Assembly: GCF_003326755.1 (NCBI RefSeq)
Contig: NZ_JPWH01000036.1
Span: forward strand, 1 to 34,255
DNA: 34,255 bases
Origin: Thalassospira profundimaris
Lineage (GTDB): Bacteria; Pseudomonadota; Alphaproteobacteria; Rhodospirillales; Thalassospiraceae
Direction of reading: 5' to 3'
Positions 1-7,449 of the stretch are shown one piece after another. The position numbers were made by a program, and so were the translations under genes. Positions within the stretch are counted from its first letter, which is position 1. Each line of letters opens with the position of its first letter. Under the pieces are notes generated by a model. It searched no databases. It was given only the letters and a program-made list of their open reading frames with translations, and was not told the DNA's origin.

Positions 1-200
1 GCAGCTGTTCGACCTGCCATGTCTATATTGATGAGAGCTGGGTAGAAAAACTGCCGCCCGCCAGTGACATGGAACAGGAGATGCTGGAATTTGCCAGCGC
101 GCCCGATGCGCGGCTGTCGCGCCTGTCCTGCCAGATCCGCATCACCGATGCGATGGACGGCCTCGTCGTCACAATGCCCGAAACCCAGGCCGAAATCTGA
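1..200 (+). CDS. [2Fe-2S] ferredoxin, C-terminal part (5' end outside window)
   Basis: The reading frame is open from the window edge and stops with TGA at 198-200, giving 65 whole residues. They begin S-C-S-T-C-H-V-Y, the Cys-x2-Cys pair of adrenodoxin/putidaredoxin-type ferredoxins, and the fourth cluster cysteine is in the later L-S-C-Q-I segment. The first cluster cysteine lies upstream, beyond the edge. Such ferredoxins pass electrons from an NAD(P)H-dependent reductase to a Rieske oxygenase or P450; a reductase (11238-12485) and a Rieske oxygenase (5502-7317) are both in this window, so it is a plausible partner, though this is inferred. An almost identical copy lies inverted at the other end of the window. 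The two proteins differ at two visible positions, E-S here against P-A there. Confidence 0.85.
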   Translation, partial: SCSTCHVYIDESWVEKLPPASDMEQEMLEFASAPDARLSRLSCQIRITDAMDGLVVTMPETQAEI

Positions 201-248
201 CGCGTCCAAACAGATAGCAGGGGCCGAGATCGCCGGAAATGGCTGTAT
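1..248 (+). repeat. Left arm of terminal inverted repeat (ferredoxin 3' end)
   Basis: By eye this segment aligns with the reverse complement of 34008-34255 with about 13 mismatches in 248 bases and no gaps. It covers the ferredoxin 3' coding end plus about 48 bp past the stop; homology ends near position 248. The first 31 bases are identical to the other window end. The repeat probably continues outside the window, so its full length is unknown. Confidence 0.85.
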
Positions 249-789
249 TACGGCAGCCTCTGCCGGGATGCTACCTTTTCCGGGCATGGGGCGAGCATGG
301 AGATAAATCTCCCGTCTTGCCGGGACAGAAGACCCAAGCACGTCATGTCAAGGACGAACACTTATGGCCGCAGGGAAACAGGTGCGTCATATCTGTATTG
401 CCGCCGCCAAGCGTTTAACTTAACGGGTGGTATCGGCCTATTCTATGTCCCGTGTGCCTTAAATGCCCGGCCCCTCTTATGTGTCACGCCATAATAGACA
501 TCATGCGTGTTCAGGCGGGATGACTGCCAGACCGCAAATCGCCTGGAAAGCAGCAGGATAGGGGGTATTTGGGCTGAAGATCTGCCGCCACCGCACATGC
601 GTACCGAAGATACGGGACAGATGCCTTGCAATATCGAAGGTCATTTCGCGAGTTTTATTCTTCGGCGCTGTCCCTTGGGAAGGTTGCACACCAGGTTTCG
701 GCAGAAGGATGCCGCTAAGGCATCCTGTTGAAGCGGAGCTATCTTAATCAACGCTTGAATATATGTGTCAATAGCCTGAAGTTTTGAAA
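201..789. other. Gene-less stretch between left ferredoxin and oxidoreductase
   Basis: No reading frame here has a convincing ribosome binding site or a recognisable protein. The short open frames look like chance. Apart from the repeat tail (to about 248) and the small hairpin at 251-265 I see no operator copy, tRNA or mobile-element signature. Confidence 0.5.
251..265 (+). terminator. Possible terminator after left ferredoxin
   Basis: A perfect 6-bp stem (CGGCAG/CTGCCG) with a 3-base loop lies 50 bp after the ferredoxin stop and is followed within 8 bases by CTTTTCC. It is short and the T run is weak. It lies just past the point where the left and right repeat copies stop matching. Confidence 0.35.
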
Positions 790-819
790 ACCGCGCCGCA
801 GTTTTTCCTGCGGAGCGGT
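790..819 (-). terminator. Intrinsic terminator of the oxidoreductase gene
   Basis: Read on the minus strand, a two-part stem (ACCGC and CCGCAG pairing with CTGCGG and GCGGT across one-base bulges) closes a GAAAAA loop and is followed by TTTTC. It begins 8 bases after the oxidoreductase stop codon at 828. Confidence 0.7.
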
Positions 820-827
820 CTTTGATT

Positions 828-2144
828 TTAGGCGCGCGCTGCAACGCTGGCGTCACCCAACACCTTCTCGACCACAATTTTCGCGGTCTCGGCACAGGCC
901 TGCGTGCCGCCATTGCCGTAAACCTTCACCGCATCGCCGACACACCAAAGGCCTTCGATGCCGGTTGCCTGATCCATATCGTAACCCGCCCCGGTCCGCT
1001 GGGCGGGCCATTCGTCACGCATGACCCGGATTGACAGCATTTTTACCTTTTCGTCAAATCCGGGGAATTGGTCACGAAGATCGGCAAGGCCTTCATTGAT
1101 TTCCGCCTCGCTGTTGAACGCGCCCATCGCGGGGATCGGCACGGCATAAGCGACATATTGATGCCAGCCCGCCGGGGCCAGTTCGGGACAGGTCGCCGTC
1201 AGATTGGCCATGTTGCACAGACGCCGGGTTTTACCGAAGGTCATGATGCCCGGGGCCTTGGGCATCAGGTTTTCGCGTGAGGCAAAGTTGTAAACGATAT
1301 TGGCTGCGGGTTTGAGAAGCTCGACGGTCTGGCGGACATAATCGGGCGGGAAATGCGCTTCGCCCGCCAGCGCCACCGTGGCCTTGGGGCCGCAATTGGT
1401 GACGATCGTTTCGGCCTCAACCCGAATGGTACGATCACCACGACGGACAATCACCGCTTTGGCCCTGTTGTCCTCGACAACGATTTTTTCAGCCGGGGCA
1501 CTTAACCAAACCTCGCCTCCCAGGCGGACAACCGCATCCGCCAGTGCCTGCCAGGCCCCGACCGTACCTTCCGGATGAAAACCGAACCGCTTGAAAGCCC
1601 CCTTTGAGGTAAAATAGGTCAGAAAGGCGCGTGCCGGAATTTCCGAGGAATTCATTGCAAAGATGGCCGCGCACAGATTGCGGAAGATCGCGTGAACCGT
1701 TTCGTTTTTGGTGTAGCCTTTCAACCAGTCTTCGGTTGATTGACGTCCGTCAGGCAGGCTTCCCGTTCGGGCCTTGGCAAATTCGCCAAGAACCTTCGAG
1801 GCCTGCCGGGTGATCCCGCCAAGAAGAAGGGCAAGCCCGCCTTTTGAAACGTCAACGACCTTGCGGTCCAGAAAAAACACCGCAGCGGGCTTAGGCTCGC
1901 GAATATCAAGGCTGGCACCCGCAACCTTGAACGTTTCTTCAAAGATGCCGCCCGGTTCAAGGGCGATTGCCCCCATATTGACCTTGTGGCCATCGATAAG
2001 CTCGGTTCCGGCGCGTCCACCCAGATAGTCGTGATCATCAATCAACAGCGTTTTCTTGCCAGCAGCGGCGAAACGGGCCGCAGCACAGCATCCACCTGCG
2101 CCCGCGCCGATGACAACGACATCAAACTTTGCCTGCGTTTCCAA
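828..2144 (-). CDS. FAD-dependent oxidoreductase, phytoene-desaturase/amine-oxidase-like
   Basis: This 438-residue protein starts with a dinucleotide-binding beta-alpha-beta unit (GAGAGG at residues 13-18, then an acidic strand end and Y-L-G-G-R-A-G). A C-terminal FAD-contact segment, W-C-V-G-D-A, lies near residue 400. This arrangement is that of the phytoene desaturase/protoporphyrinogen oxidase/amine oxidase superfamily, whose members dehydrogenate or oxidise hydrophobic substrates. The specific reaction cannot be read. A TTG start at 2144 is chosen because GGGAGG lies six bases upstream and the conserved FAD motif follows at once; an in-frame extension to 2366 would run over the operator and the divergent regulator start. 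It is transcribed alone, divergently from the TetR gene, with an operator copy at 2194-2205 between them. In this cluster it could introduce a ring or side-chain double bond, which is speculative. Confidence 0.82.
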   Translation of the reverse strand: METQAKFDVVVIGAGAGGCCAAARFAAAGKKTLLIDDHDYLGGRAGTELIDGHKVNMGAIALEPGGIFEETFKVAGASLDIREPKPAAVFFLDRKVVDVSKGGLALLLGGITRQASKVLGEFAKARTGSLPDGRQSTEDWLKGYTKNETVHAIFRNLCAAIFAMNSSEIPARAFLTYFTSKGAFKRFGFHPEGTVGAWQALADAVVRLGGEVWLSAPAEKIVVEDNRAKAVIVRRGDRTIRVEAETIVTNCGPKATVALAGEAHFPPDYVRQTVELLKPAANIVYNFASRENLMPKAPGIMTFGKTRRLCNMANLTATCPELAPAGWHQYVAYAVPIPAMGAFNSEAEINEGLADLRDQFPGFDEKVKMLSIRVMRDEWPAQRTGAGYDMDQATGIEGLWCVGDAVKVYGNGGTQACAETAKIVVEKVLGDASVAARA

Positions 2145-2183
2145 ATGATCCTCCCGATTGTTCGACAAAAACAGTGTCGGCTC

Positions 2184-2213
2184 TTGAAATAAACCGACTG
2201 TTCGTATTATTAT
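2184..2213 (+). promoter_or_regulatory. Candidate promoter for tetR1-esterase
   Basis: TTGAAA (2184-2189) and TATTAT (2208-2213) are 18 bp apart, and the operator site at 2194-2205 occupies the spacer. The same layout recurs at 20414-20443 and 31772-31800. The leader to the regulator start at 2347 would be about 125 bases. Confidence 0.45.
2194..2205. promoter_or_regulatory. Operator site 1 of 10 (CCG-N6-CGT)
   Basis: The core CCGACTGTTCGT sits in AT-rich flanks (AAATAAA before, ATTATTATT after) between the divergent oxidoreductase and tetR1 genes. It matches the 12-bp motif found at nine other intergenic positions, and its place before a TetR gene suggests autoregulation. Confidence 0.65.
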
Positions 2214-2346
2214 TGCATCTTGCTGATCGTCGCGCAAGCGGCAGAAGCCGCAAAGGCCCACGGCGCTATTGAAGTTTTTTGACGGAAATGTTCTTGTCCC
2301 CATTGCATTCTTCAACAATACAAAACGGTTGGACGGAAAACGGAAA

Positions 2347-2952
2347 ATGGCCCGCACGCAATCCAAGGACTATCCCGAAATCAGAGAAAAAATCCTGCGA
2401 TCCTCGGCAAAGGTTTTCGCCAGCAAAGGATTCTCGACTTCCACGATCATTGATCTTGCCACAGCCTGCAATTCCTCACGCGGTGCGCTCTATCACTATT
2501 TCGGTTCAAAAGAAGAAATTCTGAGCCACATCATCAGCGAGCATGTGTCGCAGATGCTCAGCGAATTGCAGACATTGGGCGAGCAGAAACTGGACGCGCG
2601 GGAATTCCTTTATGCCGTTTCCCGCAAGATCATGGAACTCAATGCCGTCAACAATGCCGAGCAGATCGTGCTGTTGAACGACTGGAACCAGCTTGATGAA
2701 AAGCAGAAGGCCGAAACAGCCGCCGCACAGCGCAAAATCATTGCCATCATCCGGGATGCCCTGATCCGACTCGATACCGCACACCGCATGACACCCAAAT
2801 ACGCGACCACCCACGCAATGTCCCTGCTTGGCTCGCTCAACTACACCTATGCCTGGTATGATCCGGAAGGGGCGGTCAAGCCTGACGAATATGCTGACAT
2901 GGTGGTCAATGTTTTCCTTGACGGATTTCTTTCGCCCGCAAGTCCGGGCTGA
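2347..2952 (+). CDS. TetR/AcrR-family transcriptional regulator (tetR1)
   Basis: This 201-residue protein has the usual TetR layout. An N-terminal helix-turn-helix occupies about residues 8-55, with the A-K-V-F-A-S-K-G-F-S helix, T-I-I-D-L-A, and the recognition-helix end A-L-Y-H-Y-F-G-S-K-E-E-I-L. A variable ligand-binding helical domain follows. The C-terminal part resembles that of TetR proteins controlling fatty-acid or sterol catabolism (KstR2/FadR-like), by impression only. The ATG at 2347 is chosen over an upstream in-frame ATG at 2269 because the family N-terminus begins there. It is followed after 20 bp by the esterase gene, probably one transcript. With operator site 1 upstream, it is the first candidate for the protein that reads the ten repeated sites; the effector may be an acyl-CoA intermediate (inference). 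Confidence 0.85.
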   Translation: MARTQSKDYPEIREKILRSSAKVFASKGFSTSTIIDLATACNSSRGALYHYFGSKEEILSHIISEHVSQMLSELQTLGEQKLDAREFLYAVSRKIMELNAVNNAEQIVLLNDWNQLDEKQKAETAAAQRKIIAIIRDALIRLDTAHRMTPKYATTHAMSLLGSLNYTYAWYDPEGAVKPDEYADMVVNVFLDGFLSPASPG

Positions 2953-2972
2953 TTCACACTGAAAGGTTTCAC

Positions 2973-3857
2973 ATGCCCCAAACCCCCATGAATGACGTGC
3001 TGACGCGAATTTCCGATCTCTTTGGTAGCTGGCACGCCGGAACAACACTCGATGAAATGCGCAATGGTTTTGCGCAACTCGTATCAGGGGGAAAACGACC
3101 GGCAATGATACGGCCTGTCGATGCGTCAGGCGTGCAGGGGGCGTGGATCGGTGATGAAACCGCAGAACGTGTGGTGCTTTATTGCCACGGCGGCGGTTAT
3201 CAAATGGGATCAATCCTTTCTCACGGCGATCTTATGGAAAGACTGGCTGTGGAAAGCGGGGCGAAGGTTTTTGGTTTTGACTACCGGCTTGCGCCGGAGC
3301 ATCGTTATCCGGCGGCGCTGGAAGATGCGGTGACTGTTTATCGCTGGCTGCTGGCGAAGGGTATCTCGCCCGGCAAGCTGGCGATTGCCGGAGATTCGGC
3401 CGGTGCCGGGCTTGCTCTGGCGCTGATGCTGAAACTGCGCGAACTTGGCCTGCCGCAGGTGGCTGCGGCGGTTTTTCTCTCGCCGTGGCTTGATTTGCAG
3501 GCGCGCAGCGAAACTTACCAGGCCAATGCCGCACTTGACCCTTTGACCCAGCGCGACAAGGTTCTGCGCATGGCAAGAACCTATCTTGGCAAACAGGGCG
3601 ACCCGACCGATCCTTTCGCCTCTCCCATTGAGGCGGACCTTTCGGGCCTGCCGCCGATGCTTGTTCATGTCGGTGGTTCGGAAACGGTTCTGGGGGATTC
3701 GGAATTATTGCGTGACCGCGCCGCAGAAGTCGGTACCAACGTCAACGTTAAGGTCTGGCCGGGAATGATTCATCATTTTCAAGTCTTTCCCGAATTGCCA
3801 GAGGCACGCCAGTCGCTGCGGGAGATTGGTGCTTATCTAAAGGACACACTATCTTAA
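2973..3857 (+). CDS. Alpha/beta hydrolase, HSL-family esterase/lipase
   Basis: This 294-residue protein has the hormone-sensitive-lipase hallmarks: oxyanion-hole H-G-G-G-Y at residues 72-76, nucleophile elbow G-D-S-A-G at 140-144 (Ser142), D-Y-R-L-A-P-E-H near 103-110, a probable catalytic Asp near 242 and His in G-M-I-H-H-F near 267. No signal peptide is seen, so it should be cytoplasmic. The start has AAAGG ten bases upstream. It is cotranscribed with tetR1. Family members hydrolyse short acyl esters and lactone-like substrates, so a role in releasing an acid for CoA activation, or in opening an ester or lactone intermediate, is plausible but not demonstrated. Confidence 0.88.
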   Translation: MPQTPMNDVLTRISDLFGSWHAGTTLDEMRNGFAQLVSGGKRPAMIRPVDASGVQGAWIGDETAERVVLYCHGGGYQMGSILSHGDLMERLAVESGAKVFGFDYRLAPEHRYPAALEDAVTVYRWLLAKGISPGKLAIAGDSAGAGLALALMLKLRELGLPQVAAAVFLSPWLDLQARSETYQANAALDPLTQRDKVLRMARTYLGKQGDPTDPFASPIEADLSGLPPMLVHVGGSETVLGDSELLRDRAAEVGTNVNVKVWPGMIHHFQVFPELPEARQSLREIGAYLKDTLS

Positions 3858-3895
3858 AAAAAACGGGTGCGGTCGGGCAGAACCCAACCGCACCC
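3856..3895 (-). terminator. Intrinsic terminator of the Rieske operon
   Basis: GGGTGCGGT pairs with ACCGCACCC, with further GGG/CCC pairing inside, at 3865-3895. On the minus strand the stem is followed by an uninterrupted T run (the A run at 3856-3863). It lies just beyond the SDR stop at 3904 and also between the convergent esterase and SDR genes. Confidence 0.85.
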
Positions 3896-3903
3896 GGCGG
3901 CTA

Positions 3904-4656
3904 TCAAGCCTGGGCGATTCCCATTCCTCCGGATACGCCGAGCGTTTCGCCCGTCACGTAGCCGGCCTCGCGCGAGGCAACAAATGCCACGGCAGCGGCA
4001 ACATCTTCCGCCGTGCCCAGCCGGCGCAAAAGTGTTGCGCCCTCCATTGCCTTAAGCAGTTTTTCACCGCCGCCGTTTATTGCCTCGCGTAAAAGCGGCG
4101 TGTCGATCGGTCCGGGCAGGATGGAATTGGCGGTAATGCCATAACGGGCGTTTTCCAGCGCTATCGACTTGGTGAAGGCAATGAGCCCCCCCTTTGCCGC
4201 CGCATAAACCGCGCCGCCGCGTGATCCCATACGCCCCGCCTCGGACCCGATATTGACGATGCGTCCGAAACGGCCTTTTTGCATGGCGGGCAGGACGGCT
4301 CTTGTCACGGCAAAAGCCGCCTCCAGATTGATCAAAAGAAGCCGACGCCAGTCTGCTTCGGTTGTGTCGGTGAAAAACGCATGTTGATCGATGCCTGCAT
4401 TATTCACGGCAATGTCAAACGGCCCTGTCTGCGCAATCAGACTGTCCAGGGCCTCAAAATCGGCAAGATCGAGCACGGCAACGCGAACATCCGGACCGCA
4501 AGCCTCTGCCACTTCCCGGGCCGCGGTTTCGTTGCGATCAAAAATGACCACATGCGCGCCTTCTTCGGCCAACCGCCTGACAATGGCGGCACCGATACCA
4601 CTTGCCCCGCCCGTGACCATTGCGCGCAACCCGCGCAAACGATTGGCAACATCCAT
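3904..4656 (-). CDS. Short-chain dehydrogenase/reductase, BadH-like
   Basis: This 250-residue classical SDR has cofactor motif T-G-G-A-S-G-I-G at residues 15-22, N-N-A-G at 85-88, catalytic Ser138, Tyr151 and Lys155 (Y-A-A-A-K). An acidic residue (F-D-R) ends the second strand, favouring NAD. From memory, the segment after the catalytic lysine (G-G-L-I-A-F-T-K, then P-G-P-I-D-T) closely resembles BadH, 2-hydroxycyclohexanecarboxyl-CoA dehydrogenase. It is the last gene of the Rieske operon; its ATG is one base after the crotonase stop. It could oxidise a ring hydroxyl or a cis-dihydrodiol made by the oxygenase, or a 3-hydroxyacyl-CoA. The ATG at 4656 is preferred over one at 4692, which lies within the upstream gene. 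Confidence 0.87.
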   Translation of the reverse strand: MDVANRLRGLRAMVTGGASGIGAAIVRRLAEEGAHVVIFDRNETAAREVAEACGPDVRVAVLDLADFEALDSLIAQTGPFDIAVNNAGIDQHAFFTDTTEADWRRLLLINLEAAFAVTRAVLPAMQKGRFGRIVNIGSEAGRMGSRGGAVYAAAKGGLIAFTKSIALENARYGITANSILPGPIDTPLLREAINGGGEKLLKAMEGATLLRRLGTAEDVAAAVAFVASREAGYVTGETLGVSGGMGIAQA

Positions 4657-4657
4657 C

Positions 4658-5473
4658 TTATTCACCCTTGAAAATCGGGCTTCGCTTGGCAATGACGGCG
4701 TTCAGCCCTTCCAGCGCATCGGCCGTGCCTGACAGGGTGGCAACCTCTCGTGCCTCGTCAGGCAGGCTGGCATCAAAACCCCGGCCCAAACCATTCCACA
4801 TCAGCCGTTTTGTGGCCGCCAGGGATTTTGGTGCGCCAGCGGCAATCTGCCGGGCCACCTTGAGGATTTCTGCATCGAGCACATCGTCCGGGACAACCCG
4901 GGTCACAAGACCAATCCGCTCGGCCTCTTCGGCCTCGACGATCCGGTTGGTCAGAACAAGATCCATCGCGCGGCGAAAACCGACCAGCTTGCTTAACAGG
5001 GCTGTTGCGCCACCATCGGGTGCCATGCCGACCCGCGTGGCCCCGGCCATAATCCTGGCCGATGCCGCGCAAATCACGATATCTGAACAGCACACAAGAC
5101 CCAGCCCTGCTCCGCCTGCGGCAAAGCCGTGGACTTTGGTGATGACGGGAACCCCCAGATTAACCAGGGCCGAGACACAAATTTGCAGATAGGCCGTTGC
5201 CATGCGCAGATAATCGGGCAGGGCCTCGCCTTTCGAGGCGAAATCCTTCACATCGCCACCGCCGCAGAAAAGCTTGCCATTCCCCGACAGGATGACGGCA
5301 CGCACTCTGCGATCGCCATGAACCTTCATGATGACGTCCTGCAAGGCACGCATCAGCTCGATGGTAAAGCCGTTACCGGCTTCCGGCCGATTGAGCTGGA
5401 TGTTGGCAATGCCTTCGCCAAAGGTCAGGCAAACAGGGCCATCGGCAACCAGGATCTCGTCTCCTGCGAACAT
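4658..5473 (-). CDS. Enoyl-CoA hydratase/isomerase family protein (crotonase A), PaaG-like
   Basis: This 271-residue crotonase-fold protein has the oxyanion segments C-G-G-G-D-V and A-A-G-G-A-G. The two glutamates used by true enoyl-CoA hydratases are replaced (Gly and Ala at the aligned positions), while an aspartate is present in G-M-A-P-D-G-G. That pattern matches PaaG/dienoyl-CoA-isomerase-type members, so double-bond or ring isomerisation, or C-C hydrolysis, is likelier than water addition. The ATG at 5473 is chosen since GGGAGAG precedes it; an ATG at 5497 is an alternative. It lies between the Rieske beta subunit (28 bp upstream) and the BadH-like SDR, so it may act on the oxygenated CoA thioester directly. 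Confidence 0.85.
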   Translation of the reverse strand: MFAGDEILVADGPVCLTFGEGIANIQLNRPEAGNGFTIELMRALQDVIMKVHGDRRVRAVILSGNGKLFCGGGDVKDFASKGEALPDYLRMATAYLQICVSALVNLGVPVITKVHGFAAGGAGLGLVCCSDIVICAASARIMAGATRVGMAPDGGATALLSKLVGFRRAMDLVLTNRIVEAEEAERIGLVTRVVPDDVLDAEILKVARQIAAGAPKSLAATKRLMWNGLGRGFDASLPDEAREVATLSGTADALEGLNAVIAKRSPIFKGE

Positions 5474-5501
5474 GGTGTTCTCTCCCTTTCCCTGCATTCT
5501 C

Positions 5502-6059
5502 TCAAACGAGGAAAGACAAGGTAAAAATTGGCTTGTTATTGTTGATCAGCACAACCTTCTTGTAGGCCATCTTAAGCTCGCCATTTATGTGTCGCAGGCT
5601 ATATTCAGTGCGCGACGCCCACATTGTGTCTCCACGCAAGTTGGTCTCGAAAATCTGCGCGTTGCACATGACCTTGATGTCGTTGTTGTCGGATTTGATC
5701 AGCTCGAAATTGGAAATGACGCGGGCCAATTGCGAGGGCGGCGTTTGCGAATGCCGCCGGCCGGTTTTGAGCTGCCGGATCCGCAGCGAAATCCGCGACC
5801 GGTTGTCATAGATCAGCGACATGTCCCGTTCGGGATCTGTGTCTGTTCCGTTGGCGGGAACCCAGTAAATCGCGTCATCGGTCCAGAGGTCTTCCCAGGC
5901 ATCGTAATCATGGATGTCCTGCAAGCGCGCCTCACGAAACACGAATTGCTGCACCTCATGATAGAGTTCCTGATCGAAGGATTTTGAAAAAACGCGCCCC
6001 TTGCCAACCCATTCCTTCAGGATGTCGGGGCCGTCGATCACTGTTTCTTCCGCTGCCAT
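5502..6059 (-). CDS. Rieske aromatic-ring-hydroxylating oxygenase, beta subunit
   Basis: This 185-residue protein has the NTF2-like small-subunit fold: an N-terminal helix followed by D-Y-D-A-W-E-D-L-W-T-D-D-A-I-Y-W-V, then Y-D-N-R-S-R-I and the conserved R-V-I-S-N-F-E-L strand. Length and motifs match beta subunits of benzoate/cumate/biphenyl-type dioxygenases, which are structural and hold no metal. Its ATG is one base past the alpha-subunit stop, giving tight coupling in the order alpha-beta. The presence of a beta subunit favours an alpha3beta3 dioxygenase over the alpha-only oxygenases common in steroid or demethylation pathways. Confidence 0.93.
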   Translation of the reverse strand: MAAEETVIDGPDILKEWVGKGRVFSKSFDQELYHEVQQFVFREARLQDIHDYDAWEDLWTDDAIYWVPANGTDTDPERDMSLIYDNRSRISLRIRQLKTGRRHSQTPPSQLARVISNFELIKSDNNDIKVMCNAQIFETNLRGDTMWASRTEYSLRHINGELKMAYKKVVLINNNKPIFTLSFLV

Positions 6060-6060
6060 T

Positions 6061-7317
6061 TTATTGCGCTTCCATGATTGAAAGATAGTGACGCCAAATC
6101 TCGCGCGAGGGCAGATCGTCGGTGGAGTGACCGATCAGGAAACCGTCCTCGTCGCGCCGCTCGCGATGTTCTCCGCGTTTCAGATAGAGATATTCCGGGT
6201 TCCGAATTTCCAGGCCACGCTGATTGCGCTCATACATCTCTGTATCATCGGCAAGAAGGAAGCCCGCAGGCCCTACCGATCCCATCGTCTGCTGGCGAAG
6301 CCGCCGGTTAATATCTGGTGCTCCCTTGAACTGGATGGCTGTCGAGTGCTGGATCGACTCGTTTGCCGAAACCGGCTGAATCACAAAAATCTGGATTTCG
6401 GCAATGAACAGATTGGGGAAAATCATCACATGGGGCGCGCCATCAATCATGATCTGGCGGGCACGCTCCTCGCCATAGGCTTCGTTCATCTGACGGGTAT
6501 AGTCCGGCAGGCGATCGGCACTTGTCCCAAACCAGCTTAGCGGTTCGTCACGCCGGCGAAACTCCGGACGCGGATCGACTTCGGTATGACCATTGCCAAA
6601 GCTGCGGGTCACGGCTACCGCATCGCTGCCGTAAAGACTGCCAATGGCACTGTCGGCCACCGAAAAGATGGAAGAATGCACAAAGCCGGGATGATAGCCA
6701 TCGCATTCATTTTCCAGAATGAACTTCCAGTTGGCCCGCGTGCGATGCCGCAGGAAACCCGCCGAAATCTCGATTTCGCCGGTTGGGGAATTGTCGCAAA
6801 GCTGGTCAATGGCGCGTTTGGCACCCCCCAGATGTTCTTCCAGCGTGGGGCCTTCCTCTGTCATGCAGCCAAAGACGAAACCGCGATAAATTGCGATGCG
6901 TGCCACCTTGGCAAGCCCGAGCTTGGATTTGTCCGTTCCTTGGTAACCATCGGGAAAGGCATAGTTAATCAGGTCGCCGGTATTGGAAAAGGTCCAGGAA
7001 TGATAAGGACAGGTAAAGCGTGCCCGGTTTCCCTTTTCCTGCACACAAACCGCGTTGCCACGATGCGGGCACCGGTTGAGCAACAATTGAATTTCATTAT
7101 TTCGATCACGAACCATCAAAACGGGCATCGGCCCGATTGTCTTCGTAACGAAGTCGTTGACGTTCGGAACCTCACTGACGTGACCGACATAAACCCAAGT
7201 GCGGAACCAGATCTTCTCGACCTCTTCCTTGAAGATTTCCTCGTCATAATAAAGCGAGCCGTGGACCAAGCCGGGCTGGATCAGCTTTTTCCATTTCGAG
7301 TGCGCATACTGCTCCAT
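6061..7317 (-). CDS. Rieske non-haem iron oxygenase, alpha subunit (terminal oxygenase)
   Basis: This 418-residue catalytic subunit has an N-terminal Rieske domain with C83-P-H85 and C103-x2-H106 binding the [2Fe-2S] cluster. The catalytic domain has bridging Asp206 and iron ligands His209 and His214 in D-G-Y-H-P-G-F-V-H. The third ligand is an aspartate in A-D-D-T-E near 357-358. It would insert O2 into an aromatic or cyclic substrate, with electrons from a reductase (11238-12485) via a ferredoxin (partial genes at both window ends). The ATG at 7317 has AAAGGA upstream and matches the family N-terminus; an in-frame ATG at 7356 lacks a good ribosome site. It heads a four-gene operon with operator site 2 at 7375-7386. 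The substrate cannot be inferred; no ring-cleavage dioxygenase accompanies it. Confidence 0.95.
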   Translation of the reverse strand: MEQYAHSKWKKLIQPGLVHGSLYYDEEIFKEEVEKIWFRTWVYVGHVSEVPNVNDFVTKTIGPMPVLMVRDRNNEIQLLLNRCPHRGNAVCVQEKGNRARFTCPYHSWTFSNTGDLINYAFPDGYQGTDKSKLGLAKVARIAIYRGFVFGCMTEEGPTLEEHLGGAKRAIDQLCDNSPTGEIEISAGFLRHRTRANWKFILENECDGYHPGFVHSSIFSVADSAIGSLYGSDAVAVTRSFGNGHTEVDPRPEFRRRDEPLSWFGTSADRLPDYTRQMNEAYGEERARQIMIDGAPHVMIFPNLFIAEIQIFVIQPVSANESIQHSTAIQFKGAPDINRRLRQQTMGSVGPAGFLLADDTEMYERNQRGLEIRNPEYLYLKRGEHRERRDEDGFLIGHSTDDLPSREIWRHYLSIMEAQ

Positions 7318-7374
7318 CGGGATTCCTTTCAGACAATGCTGACTTTGATCAGTCAAGCTGCCTTAATTAATAAG

Positions 7375-7386
7375 CCGGACATTCAT
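7375..7386. promoter_or_regulatory. Operator site 2 of 10, upstream of Rieske alpha
   Basis: The core CCGGACATTCAT is one of the weaker matches (A instead of G in the right half). It keeps the AT-rich flanks, TTAATTAATAAG before and CTTTTTATTAG after. It lies 58 bp before the oxygenase alpha start. Confidence 0.55.
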
Positions 7387-7449
7387 CTTTTTATTAGACC
7401 CCAAAAGCCATGTCAATTGCCATGTGGAAAAAAATGGCGATCAATATCT

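Noticed and set aside
64..306. 80-codon plus-strand frame over the left ferredoxin end
   Set aside because: It is out of frame with the ferredoxin, whose cysteine motifs and near-identical second copy confirm the other frame.
2145..2366. N-terminal extension of the flavin oxidoreductase
   Set aside because: It would cover operator 1 and the divergent tetR1 start, shows no family similarity, and the TTG at 2144 has a good ribosome site.
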